From JAHECQ01 sp963775125 (lineage in GTDB: Bacteria; Actinomycetota; Acidimicrobiia; Acidimicrobiales; SZUA-35), in contig CAVZHQ010000007.1 of NCBI GenBank assembly GCA_963775125.1, forward strand, positions 558,001 to 622,000: a stretch of DNA of 64,000 nucleotides, in the 5' to 3' direction. Position numbers and translations under genes: made by a program. How positions within the stretch are numbered: the stretch's first letter is position 1; the number at the start of each line of letters is the position of its first letter. Shown here in pieces: positions 1 to 8,595 of this stretch. A model generated the notes under the pieces. It ran no database searches. It was not told where the DNA came from and was given only the letters and a program-made list of their open reading frames with translations.

Positions 1-1187
1 ACTTCTACGCGCTGCCGCAGTCGCCCCAGCTCTACAAGCAGTTGCTGATGGTCGGCGGCCTCGACCGATACTTCCAGGTCGCGCGCTGTTTGCGCGACGA
101 AGATCTGCGGGCCGATCGGCAGTACGAGTTCATGCAGCTCGATCTCGAGATGAGCTTCGCCACGGTCGACGATGTCCTGGGTGCGGCCGAAGTTTCGGTA
201 CTCGACGCAGCCGAAGCCGTCACCGGCGTGCGGCCCGATGCCGTGCCCCGCATCACTTGGCACGAGGCGATGAACCGGTACGGCTCGGACAAGCCCGATC
301 TCCGCTTCGGCATGGAGCTCATCGAGCTGACCCCGATCTTTTCGTCCACCGGCTTCAAGGCGTTCGAGACGGCCGAGTCGATCAAGGGCATCAAGGTGCC
401 CGGCGGCGCCGCCGACTATGGTCGCAACAAGCTCGACGGCCTGACCGACCAGGCCAAGTCCTTCGGAGCCAAGGGCATGGTATGGCTGAAGGTCACCGAC
501 ACTGCGACCTTCGAATCTCCCGTCGCCAAGTTCATCTCCGAGAGCGAGACTGCAGCCCTCCTCGTGGCCACCGAGGCCGAGGCGGGCGATCTGATCCTGC
601 TCATCGCCGACGACTGGATGACCACCTGTGAGGTGCTCGGCGAGCTTCGCAACCGGATCGCTCGGCCTCCGGTCAGCGAAGGGCCCTACCGCTACGTGTG
701 GGTCGTCGACTTCCCACTGTTCGTCGGCGTCGATGCCACGAGCGGTCGACCCAAGCCCGGCCATCACGCGTTCTGCCACCCGCACCCCGACGATCTCGAC
801 AAGCTCGAGACCGACCCGATGTCGGTGCGCGCACTGGCCTACGACTTGGTGCTCAACGGGTGGGAACTCGGCTCGGGAAGCATCCGAATCCACGATCACC
901 GGCTGCAGCGTCGGGTGTTCGAACTGCTCGGAATCAACGAGGAAGAGGCCGATCGTCGCTTCGGGTTCTTCCTCGAGCCGTTCAAGTACGGCGCGCCTCC
1001 TCATGGCGGCTTCGCCTACGGGCTCGAACGGCTCGCCGCCATCCTGGCGGGCGAGGAGAACATCCGCGAGGTCATCGCCTTCCCCAAGCCCCAGTCGGGT
1101 CTCGATCCCATGACCGGAGCACCTTCGGAGGTCGACACGGCGCAGCTGAGCGAACTCGGTATCCGGGTGCTGCCGCCAACGACCTGA
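1..1187 (+). CDS. aspS: Aspartate--tRNA ligase, C-terminal part (5' end outside window)
   Basis: Charges tRNA-Asp with aspartate in the cytoplasm (class II synthetase). The frame is open from the left edge and ends at TGA 1185-1187, so about the last 395 residues are present. Visible are part of the catalytic core (RCLRDEDLRADRQYEF), the bacterial GAD-type insertion, and class II motif 3 (GGFAYGLERLAAIL) with the family C-terminus GLDPMTGAPSEV. Only the N-terminal anticodon-binding OB domain and the start of the core are missing, because the window is cut. It ends head-to-head with the minus-strand gene at 1188, with no spacer. Identification is secure; whether the enzyme is discriminating for tRNA-Asp or also serves tRNA-Asn cannot be told here. 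Confidence 0.96.
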   Translation, partial: FYALPQSPQLYKQLLMVGGLDRYFQVARCLRDEDLRADRQYEFMQLDLEMSFATVDDVLGAAEVSVLDAAEAVTGVRPDAVPRITWHEAMNRYGSDKPDLRFGMELIELTPIFSSTGFKAFETAESIKGIKVPGGAADYGRNKLDGLTDQAKSFGAKGMVWLKVTDTATFESPVAKFISESETAALLVATEAEAGDLILLIADDWMTTCEVLGELRNRIARPPVSEGPYRYVWVVDFPLFVGVDATSGRPKPGHHAFCHPHPDDLDKLETDPMSVRALAYDLVLNGWELGSGSIRIHDHRLQRRVFELLGINEEEADRRFGFFLEPFKYGAPPHGGFAYGLERLAAILAGEENIREVIAFPKPQSGLDPMTGAPSEVDTAQLSELGIRVLPPTT

Positions 1188-1802
1188 TCAGGGCGTCGGC
1201 TCACCCATGGCGATGACGACCAAGACGGCGTTGTCGCTCACTTCGGGATAGAGGGCTACGCCATCGCGCTCGAGTTGGCTCGGCGAGAGGATCATGTCGA
1301 GGGTGAGGACATCGGTCTGGCGTCGGGCCACAAGCCGCGACGCCGAGACCGCGTCGAGCTCGTAGCCAAGGCGCTCCAGTTCGTCGGCGATCGCCGGTCC
1401 CACGACGTCGGGTGACGCAGTTGCGGTGACCAGGCTGACGGTCTTGTCCGACGGGCTGACGCCCTTGGGGACGACAGGAAGCAGTTCGCACGGGAGGTGG
1501 ATACCGGCCAGTGTCTCGGCCAGTCCGCGCGTCGCGGGACACGTTGGCGGAGTCGGTTTCGGCGCCGGTGCGGGCACGGGTGCTGGTGCTTCGGCAAGGC
1601 GCTCGAAGATGGTCGTCCGAGCCGCCGGTTCGGGGTCGGGCGCCGGCGGGGTGACAACATCGGCGATGATTTCGGCCGCCGCCGGTTCGACGAGTCGGTT
1701 TCGGGCCCGCCGGTGCATGACACGCCGGATCTGCTGCACGATCAAGGCGACCAGCGACACGGCCACCCACACATAGAGCGCTAAGACGACGACTGGTCTC
1801 AT
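1188..1802 (-). CDS. Hypothetical membrane-anchored protein
   Basis: About 204 residues, family not recognised. The N-terminus MRPVVVLALYVWVAVSLVAL is a single membrane segment followed by an Arg-rich patch (QQIRRVMHRRARNR), so the rest probably starts on the cytoplasmic side. A Pro/Ala-rich linker (APAPVPAPAPKPTPP) leads to a C-terminal domain of about 110 residues with two Cys (CPATRG, PCELLP). I chose the ATG at 1802 rather than the in-frame one at 1844 because it directly precedes the hydrophobic segment and has a TACTCT hexamer 8 nt upstream. It converges on aspS and is divergent from rarA. No function proposed. Confidence 0.6.
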   Translation of the reverse strand: MRPVVVLALYVWVAVSLVALIVQQIRRVMHRRARNRLVEPAAAEIIADVVTPPAPDPEPAARTTIFERLAEAPAPVPAPAPKPTPPTCPATRGLAETLAGIHLPCELLPVVPKGVSPSDKTVSLVTATASPDVVGPAIADELERLGYELDAVSASRLVARRQTDVLTLDMILSPSQLERDGVALYPEVSDNAVLVVIAMGEPTP

Positions 1803-1810
1803 CGGCAGAC

Positions 1811-1816
1811 AGAGTA
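1811..1816 (-). promoter_or_regulatory. Candidate -10 hexamer (TACTCT), leaderless start of the 1802 gene
   Basis: On the minus strand TACTCT is followed by 8 nt and then ATG 1802. This matches the TANNNT-start spacing seen at many genes in the window and supports the shorter start. No convincing -35 box is visible. Confidence 0.4.
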
Positions 1817-1905
1817 GACGCCCCGGCCGAGACGCAATCGGCATCGGGAGTGCGTGGTTGTCGTTTTCGGGACCGAGGCACTCCCGATGCGAGGGGCGAG
1901 CGGCG

Positions 1906-1911
1906 TAGGAT
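1906..1911 (+). promoter_or_regulatory. Candidate -10 hexamer (TAGGAT) of rarA
   Basis: TAGGAT lies 6 nt before GTG 1918. There is no Shine-Dalgarno between them, so the transcript probably begins at or next to the start codon (leaderless). Confidence 0.5.
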
Positions 1912-1917
1912 CGTCGG

Positions 1918-3333
1918 GTGAGTGGGGACCTGTTCGCTTATGCCGCAAAGGCTCGACTGGAAGCCCGCGCTCCGTTGGCAAACCGGTTGCGTCCTGCGTC
2001 GCTCGACGACATCGTCGGCCAGCAGCATCTGCTCGGGCCGGGAAGGCCGCTCCGCCGTCTGGTCGAAGCCGACCGCCTGTCGTCGGTCATCTTGTGGGGG
2101 CCGCCGGGGACGGGCAAGACCACGCTGGCCCGGCTCGTTGCCTCGGCGTCGGTGAAGGAGTTCATCCAGTTGTCGGCGGTCACCGCAACGGTCAAGGACG
2201 TGCGGGCTTGCATCGCCGAGGCCGAAGAGCGTTTGGGGGCCCATGGGCGCGGGACCATCCTGTTCCTCGACGAAGTGCACCGGTTCAACAAGGCCCAGCA
2301 GGACGCCCTGCTCCCCGCGGTCGAGACCGGCGTGCTGGTGTTGATCGGGGCCACCACGGAGAACCCGTTCTTCGAGGTCAATGCGCCCCTCAGAAGCCGG
2401 TCGACCCTGTTCCGGCTCGAGCTCCTCTCCGACGCCGACCTCGACGTCCTGCTCCGCCGGGGCCTTGCAGCAGAGCGAGCAGTTGCCGACGAGGATGCCA
2501 TCGACTACCTCGCAGGCCGAGCCGGCGGTGACGGCCGTCAGGCCCTCACCACGCTCGAGGTCGCCATCGCACTCGCCGCGGCAGAAGCGGCCGAGCAGCC
2601 CGGTTACAACCCCGAGGCACCCATCCCGGTGCGACTGGCGCACGCCGAGTCCGCCACCGATCTCAAGTCGCTCCGGTACGGCCGAGACGAGCACTACGAC
2701 ATCATTTCCGCCTTCATCAAGAGCATCCGTGGGTCGGACCCCGACGCCGGTTTGTACTGGCTGGCGCGGATGCTCACTGCCGGCGAGGACCCTCGCTTCA
2801 TCGCCCGCCGATTGGTGATTCTCGCGTCCGAAGACGTCGGCATGGCCGATCCATTCAGCCTGCTGATCGCGACTGCTGCAGCACACGCCGTCGATTTCGT
2901 CGGCCTGCCCGAAGCCCAGCTCAATCTGGCGCAAGCGGTGGTGCACCTGGCAACAGCTCCCAAGTCGAACGCGGCCTACGTCGGGTTGAACGAGGCGCTG
3001 GCCGATGTGCAGAACCGTCCTTCCGGCGAGGTGCCGATGCACCTGCGTGACGGGCACTACCAGGGAGCGGCTGTGCTCGGTCACGGCAAAGGCTACGACT
3101 ATCCTCACGACCACCCAGCCGGTTGGACGCCCCAGGGGTACCGACCGGATGACCTGCAGCAGCGTCACTACTATCGCCCCAGCGAGCGGGGCTACGAGGC
3201 CAAAGTGCGCACACTCATGAGCGAACGAACCATCAGCGAAGACCACCTGACCGAAGACCGCCTGACCGAAACGACCGCACCGACCGAACACCCACCGACC
3301 GAACGCCCACCGACCACTGACGGGCCGGCATGA
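1918..3333 (+). CDS. rarA: Replication-associated recombination protein A (AAA+ ATPase)
   Basis: RarA/MgsA acts at stalled replication forks with single-stranded-DNA-binding protein and recombination factors. The 471-residue product has Walker A GPPGTGKTT (residues 61-69), Walker B LFLDEVHR (about 115-122), a sensor-1 segment GATTENPFFEVN and the C-terminal RarA tetramerisation domain (SAFIKSIRGSDPDAGLYWLARM). The GTG start is set by the upstream TAGGAT hexamer and the conserved N-terminus. The last 30 or so residues are a Thr/Pro/Glu-rich tail made of 15-bp tandem duplications (DHLTE/DRLTE, then TEHPP/TERPP), not expected in the family. The stop overlaps the start of the next gene by 4 nt. 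Confidence 0.95.
   Translation: MSGDLFAYAAKARLEARAPLANRLRPASLDDIVGQQHLLGPGRPLRRLVEADRLSSVILWGPPGTGKTTLARLVASASVKEFIQLSAVTATVKDVRACIAEAEERLGAHGRGTILFLDEVHRFNKAQQDALLPAVETGVLVLIGATTENPFFEVNAPLRSRSTLFRLELLSDADLDVLLRRGLAAERAVADEDAIDYLAGRAGGDGRQALTTLEVAIALAAAEAAEQPGYNPEAPIPVRLAHAESATDLKSLRYGRDEHYDIISAFIKSIRGSDPDAGLYWLARMLTAGEDPRFIARRLVILASEDVGMADPFSLLIATAAAHAVDFVGLPEAQLNLAQAVVHLATAPKSNAAYVGLNEALADVQNRPSGEVPMHLRDGHYQGAAVLGHGKGYDYPHDHPAGWTPQGYRPDDLQQRHYYRPSERGYEAKVRTLMSERTISEDHLTEDRLTETTAPTEHPPTERPPTTDGPA
3241..3312 (+). repeat. Two 15-bp tandem duplications in the rarA 3' end
   Basis: Copies at 3241-3255 and 3256-3270 (GACCRCCTGACCGAA) differ at one base. Copies at 3283-3297 and 3298-3312 (ACCGAACRCCCACCG) also differ at one base. 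Both encode five-residue repeats in a low-complexity tail. Confidence 0.8.
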
Positions 3334-3719
3334 GCGTCGCCGACTTCGCCGCTCTGATCGTCGCGATCGCCGTCGTGGTGATCGCCGTGTTCCTCGTGAC
3401 CGCCGTCAACAACCTGAACCGAACCTTGGCCAAGCTGGAGGACACCGCGAACCAGCTCCGCGACGAAGGCCTCGGTGCCTTCCGCGAACTGCGACAACTC
3501 ATCGCCGATGCCGATGCCGAACTCGACAAGGTCGATCTGGTGCTCGATCGGGCCGATCACGCAACGACGGTCATGAGCGAGACCACTCGCCGAACGCACG
3601 AGGCGGTACAGGACCCGGTCATTCGGACCCTCGCCTTGGCCTCGGGGACCAGCCGCGTTGCCCGCACCTGGTTGCTCCCGGGAGCGAAGGAACGCCGAGC
3701 GCGGCGGCACACCTCATGA
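3330..3719 (+). CDS. DUF948-type small membrane protein
   Basis: 129 residues. An N-terminal membrane helix (about residues 6-25, FAALIVAIAVVVIAVFLVTAV) is followed by a long amphipathic, probably coiled-coil region (NLNRTLAKLEDTANQLRDEG...) and a basic tail. This layout fits the DUF948 family of actinobacterial and firmicute membrane proteins, whose role is unknown. The ATG overlaps the rarA stop (ATGA-type junction) and the stop overlaps the next gene, so the three are probably translationally coupled. Family assignment is from layout only. Confidence 0.7.
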   Translation: MSVADFAALIVAIAVVVIAVFLVTAVNNLNRTLAKLEDTANQLRDEGLGAFRELRQLIADADAELDKVDLVLDRADHATTVMSETTRRTHEAVQDPVIRTLALASGTSRVARTWLLPGAKERRARRHTS

Positions 3720-4333
3720 TCCGTAGACGGTTGGCGGTCATGGCGCTCGGGACCGGTGCGTCGTACCTGTCGAAATGGGCGGCCGCTCGCACCATCAACT
3801 CGGCGACCCAGCAGTTCGAGGATCGGCTCCCGGCCCCCGTGGCCAAGGCCATCAACGTCCTCCCTGGCGACCTGATGCGTGTCGGTGGAACCGCAATGGT
3901 CGCCGGTACCGCCGTGCGGACCGCCGGACGTGCCAGTCGGCGCGCCGTGCGAGTGGCTTCCGCAAGCACCAGCACGCTCCGTGGTCGCAAGGCTGCCGTC
4001 GACGCGCTGCTTGCCGGCGCCTCTGCCGAGTGGCGCCGAGAGATCGAGGGAGAGCGTCGGCGCTTCCGCAGTGACCTCATTCGGCTCACCCGGGGCCCCG
4101 ACGCTGCCCTCGAAGCCCTCCTCGACCTTCGTGCCGATGACGGTGCGAATCCCGCGGATCTTCCTCGCACTCGCGAGCCCATTCCCGCCGGGCGCCGACG
4201 CCCGCTCCGGCTTCCTGCTCCGCTTGTCGATCGGGTCCAGCGGAGCTACCGGCCGCCGGGCAAACCCTGGGATGGCCAAGCTCGGGATGTTCCAGGTCAG
4301 AGGCCTGGTCCCCAGGGGAGGAGCGGGCACTGA
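3716..4333 (+). CDS. Hypothetical protein downstream of DUF948 gene
   Basis: 205 residues, not recognised. The N-terminal half has an Ala/Gly-rich helical stretch (GGTAMVAGTAVRTAGRASRR) that is not clearly membrane-spanning. The middle is charged (EWRREIEGERRRFRSDLIRL) and the last 60 residues are Pro/Arg-rich and probably disordered. It starts in an ATGA overlap with the DUF948-type gene and ends 20 nt before alaS. A small gene at this position between rarA/DUF948 and alaS is common in actinobacteria, but I know no function. Confidence 0.6.
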   Translation: MIRRRLAVMALGTGASYLSKWAAARTINSATQQFEDRLPAPVAKAINVLPGDLMRVGGTAMVAGTAVRTAGRASRRAVRVASASTSTLRGRKAAVDALLAGASAEWRREIEGERRRFRSDLIRLTRGPDAALEALLDLRADDGANPADLPRTREPIPAGRRRPLRLPAPLVDRVQRSYRPPGKPWDGQARDVPGQRPGPQGRSGH

Positions 4334-4338
4334 CCGGC

Positions 4339-4344
4339 TAGGGT
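4339..4344 (+). promoter_or_regulatory. Candidate -10 hexamer (TAGGGT) of alaS
   Basis: TAGGGT is followed by 9 nt and ATG 4354, with no Shine-Dalgarno in between. It suggests a leaderless or near-leaderless alaS transcript separate from the rarA cluster. Confidence 0.5.
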
Positions 4345-4353
4345 TGTCGACCT

Positions 4354-6933
4354 ATGAAGGCCAACGAGCTGCGTAAAGCATTCACCGACTTCTTCGTTCA
4401 GCGAGACCACCTTCTGGTCGCGTCGGCCAGTCTCATTCCCCACGACCAAACCCTGCTGTTCACGAACTCGGGCATGGTGCCGTTCAAGCCCTTCTTCATC
4501 GGCGAGGAAACACCGCCGTCACGGCGCGCGGTCTCGGTCCAGAAGTGTGTGCGGGCCGGGGGCAAGCACAACGACCTCGACGAGGTCGGTCGCACCGCCC
4601 GTCATCTCACCTTCTTCGAGATGATGGGCAACTTCAGCTTCGGTGACTATTTCAAGGAAACCGCCATTCCTCAGGCCTGGGAGTTCTTCACCGAGGTGCT
4701 CGGACTCGACCCCGATCGGCTCTGGGTGACGGTGCATCTTTCCGATGACGAGGCCGAGGAGATCTGGGCCGATCAGGTCGGCGTACCGCGTGAACGCATC
4801 CAGCGGCTCGACGAGGACAACTGGTGGCGGATGGCCGACACCGGGCCGAACGGGCCCTGTTCGGAAATCTTCTGGGACAAGGGCCCGGCCTACGGCCCCG
4901 ACGGGGGCCCGGCCAACCCGGCGGCCGACGAGCGGTACGTCGAGATCTGGAACCTGGTGTTCATGCAGTTCGAGACCGACGAGTCGGGTAAGTCCAAGCC
5001 GCTGCCCAAACCCTCCATCGACACCGGCGCCGGCCTCGAGCGGGTGCTGTCCGTCCTGCAGGGCAAGGATTCGGTCTTCGAAATCGACGAAATGGCCCAG
5101 CTCATCGCCGCGGCCGAGGCGGCAACCGGCTACTCGCTCGGCGCCGACCCGGAGTCCGATCTCGCCCTGCGCGTGATCGCCGAACACGCCCGCACCATGA
5201 CGTTCCTCATCAGCGACGGCGTGTTCCCCTCGAACGAGGACCGGGGCTACGTGCTGCGCCGCATCATGCGGCGGGCCATCCGCTTTGCCTACCTCCTCGG
5301 CGTCCAGGATCACATCGCCCCGCGGCTCGTCGATGCCGTCGTCGAGATCATGGGACCCGACTACCCCGAGCTGGTGGCAACCCATCAGCTGGTCCGCTCG
5401 GTTGTCGAGCGTGAGGAGCAACAGTTCCGCCGCACGTTGGCCAACGGCATGAAGATCCTTGCCGACCGGCTCGAGGGACTGCCCTCGGGCTCGGAGGTTC
5501 CGGGAGACGTTGCGTTCCTTCTCCACGACACGTACGGCTTCCCGTACGAAGTCACCGAGGAAGTGGTGGCCGAACGGGGGTTCACCGTCGATCGGCCCGG
5601 CTTCGACACCAAGATGGCCGAACAGCGGCGGCGGGCCAAGGAGGCTCGTAAGTCGGTGGCTGCCGCCAACACCCTCGACGAGCTCCTTGCGGTGGGTGAG
5701 GGCAGGCCCGATCCGCGCCCTGGTTTCAGCAGGGTCGCCGAGGCCATCGACACCCAGGTCTACTTCCACTTCGACGACAGCACCCGGCCGTACGTTGTCC
5801 TGGCCGAGACGTGCTTCTACGCCGAATCCGGCGGTCAGCTCGGCGATCAGGGCACCCTCCGATCGGCCACCGGCACCGCTCGGGTCGTCGATACCCAAGT
5901 CGGTCCCGGGGGTATCCACCTGCACTACGTCGCCGACGTCGATGGTGAGTTCGAACCCGGCCAGGACGTCGCTGCGGTCGTCGATGCTGACCGGCGCGGC
6001 GCCATCCGCCGCAATCACACCGCGACCCATCTCCTCCATTGGGCGCTTCGACAGGTGCTCGGTGATCACGTCAAGCAGCAGGGTTCGATGGTCGGCCCCG
6101 ATCGGCTCCGGTTCGACTTCAGCCACTTCGAGCCGGTCACCGCAGGCCAGCTCGTCGACATCGAGAATCTCGTGAATCGGGAGGTCTTGGCCAATGCGTC
6201 GGCCGATCACCCCGAGGTCACCAAGGCCGAGGCCGAAGCCATGGGGGCCATCGCCTTCTTCGGCGACAAGTACGGGGACTTGGTGCGCGTCCTGCGGGCG
6301 GGACCATCGCTCGAATTCTGCGGCGGTACCCACGTGTCAGCGCTGGGCGACATTGGCCTGGTCAAAGTGGTGAGCGAAGGCTCGATCGGTTCGAACTTGC
6401 GACGGATCGAAGCGGTCACCGGTACGGGAGCCATCGAACTGTTGCGCCACGAACAGCGGGTGATCGAACAGGCCGCGGCCGCAGTCGGCGTGCCTCGAGG
6501 CGATCTCATCGACGGGCTCGACAAGCGACTCAACGAGATCAAGGAACTGAAGGCGGAACTCGCCGTGTTGCGCCGTCGGGTCGCGTCGAGCCAGGCGGTC
6601 GAGCTCGCTGCCGGGGCCGTTGACGGCGTCGTGGTTGCCCGCGTCGGCGGAGTCGACCGTGACGGACTGAAGGACCTCGCGGTTGCGGTTCGAGATACCC
6701 CTGGCATCAAAGCGGTCGTTCTCGCGGCCGCCCCGGACGGCGGCGGCGCCGCGCTTGTGGCCGCGACCGATCCGGCCTTGGGTGTCGATGCCGGCAGCCT
6801 CATCGCCGAGGCGGCGAAGGCCATCAAAGGCGGCGGCGGAAAGGGCGCCGACCTCGCCCAGGCCGGCGGCAAGGACGCCGAGGGTATCGACCGAGCGCTG
6901 AGCCTCGCCCGCGTCGCCGCCGGCATCTCGTGA
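4354..6933 (+). CDS. alaS: Alanine--tRNA ligase
   Basis: Attaches alanine to tRNA-Ala and clears mischarged Ser/Gly through its editing domain. The 859-residue product is of normal length. It carries the class II core (FTNSGMVPFKPFF; RHLTFFEMMGNFSFGDYF), the editing-site zinc motif HTATH (555-559) with CGGTH (656-660), and a Gly-rich C-Ala domain ending GGGGKGADLAQAGGKDAEGI. All key editing residues are present. The next gene, ruvX, begins 31 nt downstream and probably belongs to the same transcript, as in many actinobacteria. Confidence 0.97.
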   Translation: MKANELRKAFTDFFVQRDHLLVASASLIPHDQTLLFTNSGMVPFKPFFIGEETPPSRRAVSVQKCVRAGGKHNDLDEVGRTARHLTFFEMMGNFSFGDYFKETAIPQAWEFFTEVLGLDPDRLWVTVHLSDDEAEEIWADQVGVPRERIQRLDEDNWWRMADTGPNGPCSEIFWDKGPAYGPDGGPANPAADERYVEIWNLVFMQFETDESGKSKPLPKPSIDTGAGLERVLSVLQGKDSVFEIDEMAQLIAAAEAATGYSLGADPESDLALRVIAEHARTMTFLISDGVFPSNEDRGYVLRRIMRRAIRFAYLLGVQDHIAPRLVDAVVEIMGPDYPELVATHQLVRSVVEREEQQFRRTLANGMKILADRLEGLPSGSEVPGDVAFLLHDTYGFPYEVTEEVVAERGFTVDRPGFDTKMAEQRRRAKEARKSVAAANTLDELLAVGEGRPDPRPGFSRVAEAIDTQVYFHFDDSTRPYVVLAETCFYAESGGQLGDQGTLRSATGTARVVDTQVGPGGIHLHYVADVDGEFEPGQDVAAVVDADRRGAIRRNHTATHLLHWALRQVLGDHVKQQGSMVGPDRLRFDFSHFEPVTAGQLVDIENLVNREVLANASADHPEVTKAEAEAMGAIAFFGDKYGDLVRVLRAGPSLEFCGGTHVSALGDIGLVKVVSEGSIGSNLRRIEAVTGTGAIELLRHEQRVIEQAAAAVGVPRGDLIDGLDKRLNEIKELKAELAVLRRRVASSQAVELAAGAVDGVVVARVGGVDRDGLKDLAVAVRDTPGIKAVVLAAAPDGGGAALVAATDPALGVDAGSLIAEAAKAIKGGGGKGADLAQAGGKDAEGIDRALSLARVAAGIS

Positions 6934-6964
6934 TCGGCGCGGCCCGATCTCGAGCGGTTCGAGC

Positions 6965-7429
6965 ATGCTGAGGGCGGTCGGCATCGACTTCGGCGAGAAG
7001 CGGATCGGCTTGGCGGTTTGCGATGACGCGGGCCGCCTCGCGGTTCCCTTCGATGTCGTGAAGCGGGTGGGCGATCGCTCGGTCGAACACGGCAAGATCC
7101 TTGCACTCGCCGCGGAAGTCACTGCCAAGTACCTCGTGGTCGGGACCCCTCTGAACCTCGACGGCTCGATCGGCCCAGCGGCGGCGGCGATTGCATCCGA
7201 AGTCCGGGGCCTACGAAAGCGCATCCGTCGCGACGGACTCGATCTCGAGGTGGTCGAACACGACGAACGCCTGAGCACGGTCGAAGCTCATCGAGGGCTT
7301 GCCCGTGGCGGCGTGAACAGTCGGGATCGTCGGGAACTCGTCGACGCCAGCGCGGCCGCCGTCATCCTGCAGGCCTGGCTCGAGGCTCAGCCCGCTGAGC
7401 TTCGTCGGCAACTACCATCGGACGAGTGA
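6965..7429 (+). CDS. ruvX: Putative Holliday junction resolvase (YqgF/RuvX family)
   Basis: YqgF/RuvX is an RNase H-like nuclease linked to pre-16S rRNA processing and possibly junction resolution. The 154-residue product shows the N-terminal acidic motif VGIDFGEKRIGLAV, the central VVGTPLNLDGS strand, DERLSTVEA, and the C-terminal VDASAAAVILQAWL carrying the last catalytic Asp. Length is typical. It sits between alaS and mltG, the standard neighbourhood, and its stop overlaps the GTG of mltG. Confidence 0.92.
   Translation: MLRAVGIDFGEKRIGLAVCDDAGRLAVPFDVVKRVGDRSVEHGKILALAAEVTAKYLVVGTPLNLDGSIGPAAAAIASEVRGLRKRIRRDGLDLEVVEHDERLSTVEAHRGLARGGVNSRDRRELVDASAAAVILQAWLEAQPAELRRQLPSDE
7413..7418 (+). 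promoter_or_regulatory. Candidate -10 hexamer (TACCAT) inside the ruvX 3' end
   Basis: TACCAT lies 7 nt before GTG 7426. It may give mltG its own leaderless transcript in addition to read-through from alaS-ruvX. Because it lies in coding sequence, chance is a real alternative. Confidence 0.3.
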
Positions 7430-8595
7430 CCACTCCCGACTACGACGTCGACCGCCAAACACCGCGGGGCGGCACCCCTCCGACGACGCCCTCTCGGCCC
7501 ACTTCACCGCCGCCTGCCGGCTGGGACGACGAGGACGACTTCGTCACCGTTCGGCGAACCGGGTCACGACTGCTGCGCGTCGCCATCGTGTTGCTCGTGG
7601 TCGTCGGGATGGGGTGGATGGGGTACCGGACCGCTCGCTCGTGGTTCGAGGCGCAGCTCGATCCCGCAGGAGAGCCGGGAGAGCCGCTGCAAGTGCTCGT
7701 GCCCGCTGGTGCCACGACCTCGGATATCGGCCGCCAGCTCGAGGCCATGGACATCATCCCCAACTCCACCTTCTTCCGCTACTACGCGCGGTGGAAGGAC
7801 GAAGGCAACTTCCAGGCCGGAGAATATTTCATCCCGCTGAACTCCTCGGCGTCCGAAGCCATCGCGGTGCTCAACGGCGGTCCAACGCCGCAGCGTTACA
7901 CCCGGTTCACCGTCCGGGAAGGACTCTGGATCAACGAGATCCTCCCCGACGTTGCCACGCAGGTCCCCACCGTCACGGCTGCCGATCTCCAAGCGGTGCT
8001 CGACTCGGGCCGGATCGAGCCGCGGTATCGCCCGCCAGGTGCCACCAGTTGGGAGGGGCTCCTCTTCCCCGACACCTACGAGATCAACGTCGAAGATGGG
8101 GCGTACGAGATCCTTCTTCGCATGGCCGACGAATTCACCCGGGTCAGCGGCGAACTCGGCTACGGCGCGGCCGAGACCAAGCTCGGTCGATCCGCCTACG
8201 AAGTGCTCATCGTCGCTTCACTGGTCGAGGCCGAGGCGAAGATCGACTCCGAGCGTCCGCTCGTGGCGTCGGTGATCTACAACCGTCTTCGTGAGCAATG
8301 GCCGCTCGGGATCGACGCCACGTGCATCTACGGGCAGGGGAACCGGCAAGTCGAGCTGACCAAGGAGATCCTCAACAACGGAGAGGACCCGTACAACTGT
8401 CGTGAAATCGTGGGACTACCTCCCACACCGATCAACTCCCCGGGCCGGGCCTCGCTCGAAGCGGCAATCAATCCAGCCGAGTCAGAGTTCATGTACTACG
8501 TCCTCACCGACCCCTCCGGGGCACACACCTTCGCCAAGACCGCAGAGGAGTTCGACGCCGCCAAGAAGATCTGTCAGGACCTCGGCCTGTGCTGA
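7426..8595 (+). CDS. mltG: Endolytic murein transglycosylase
   Basis: MltG (YceG) cleaves nascent glycan strands and so terminates peptidoglycan chains at the membrane. The 389-residue product has a Pro-rich cytoplasmic N-terminus, one membrane helix at about residues 49-66, and an extracytoplasmic LysM-like plus YceG domain. The catalytic-Glu signature reads ASLVEAEAKIDSERPLVASV, followed by NRLREQWPLGIDAT and TPINSPGRASLEAAINP. The GTG start overlaps the ruvX stop; the stop overlaps the start of aroE, giving an alaS-ruvX-mltG-aroE run typical of actinobacteria. Confidence 0.94.
   Translation: MTTPDYDVDRQTPRGGTPPTTPSRPTSPPPAGWDDEDDFVTVRRTGSRLLRVAIVLLVVVGMGWMGYRTARSWFEAQLDPAGEPGEPLQVLVPAGATTSDIGRQLEAMDIIPNSTFFRYYARWKDEGNFQAGEYFIPLNSSASEAIAVLNGGPTPQRYTRFTVREGLWINEILPDVATQVPTVTAADLQAVLDSGRIEPRYRPPGATSWEGLLFPDTYEINVEDGAYEILLRMADEFTRVSGELGYGAAETKLGRSAYEVLIVASLVEAEAKIDSERPLVASVIYNRLREQWPLGIDATCIYGQGNRQVELTKEILNNGEDPYNCREIVGLPPTPINSPGRASLEAAINPAESEFMYYVLTDPSGAHTFAKTAEEFDAAKKICQDLGLC

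Noticed and set aside
1201..3291. 696-residue open frame on the minus strand opposite rarA
   Set aside because: Antisense shadow of a clear gene; composition Arg/Gly/Asp-rich with no motif. Typical of high-GC DNA.
4519..6333. 604-residue antisense frame opposite alaS
   Set aside because: Shadow of alaS; no family features.
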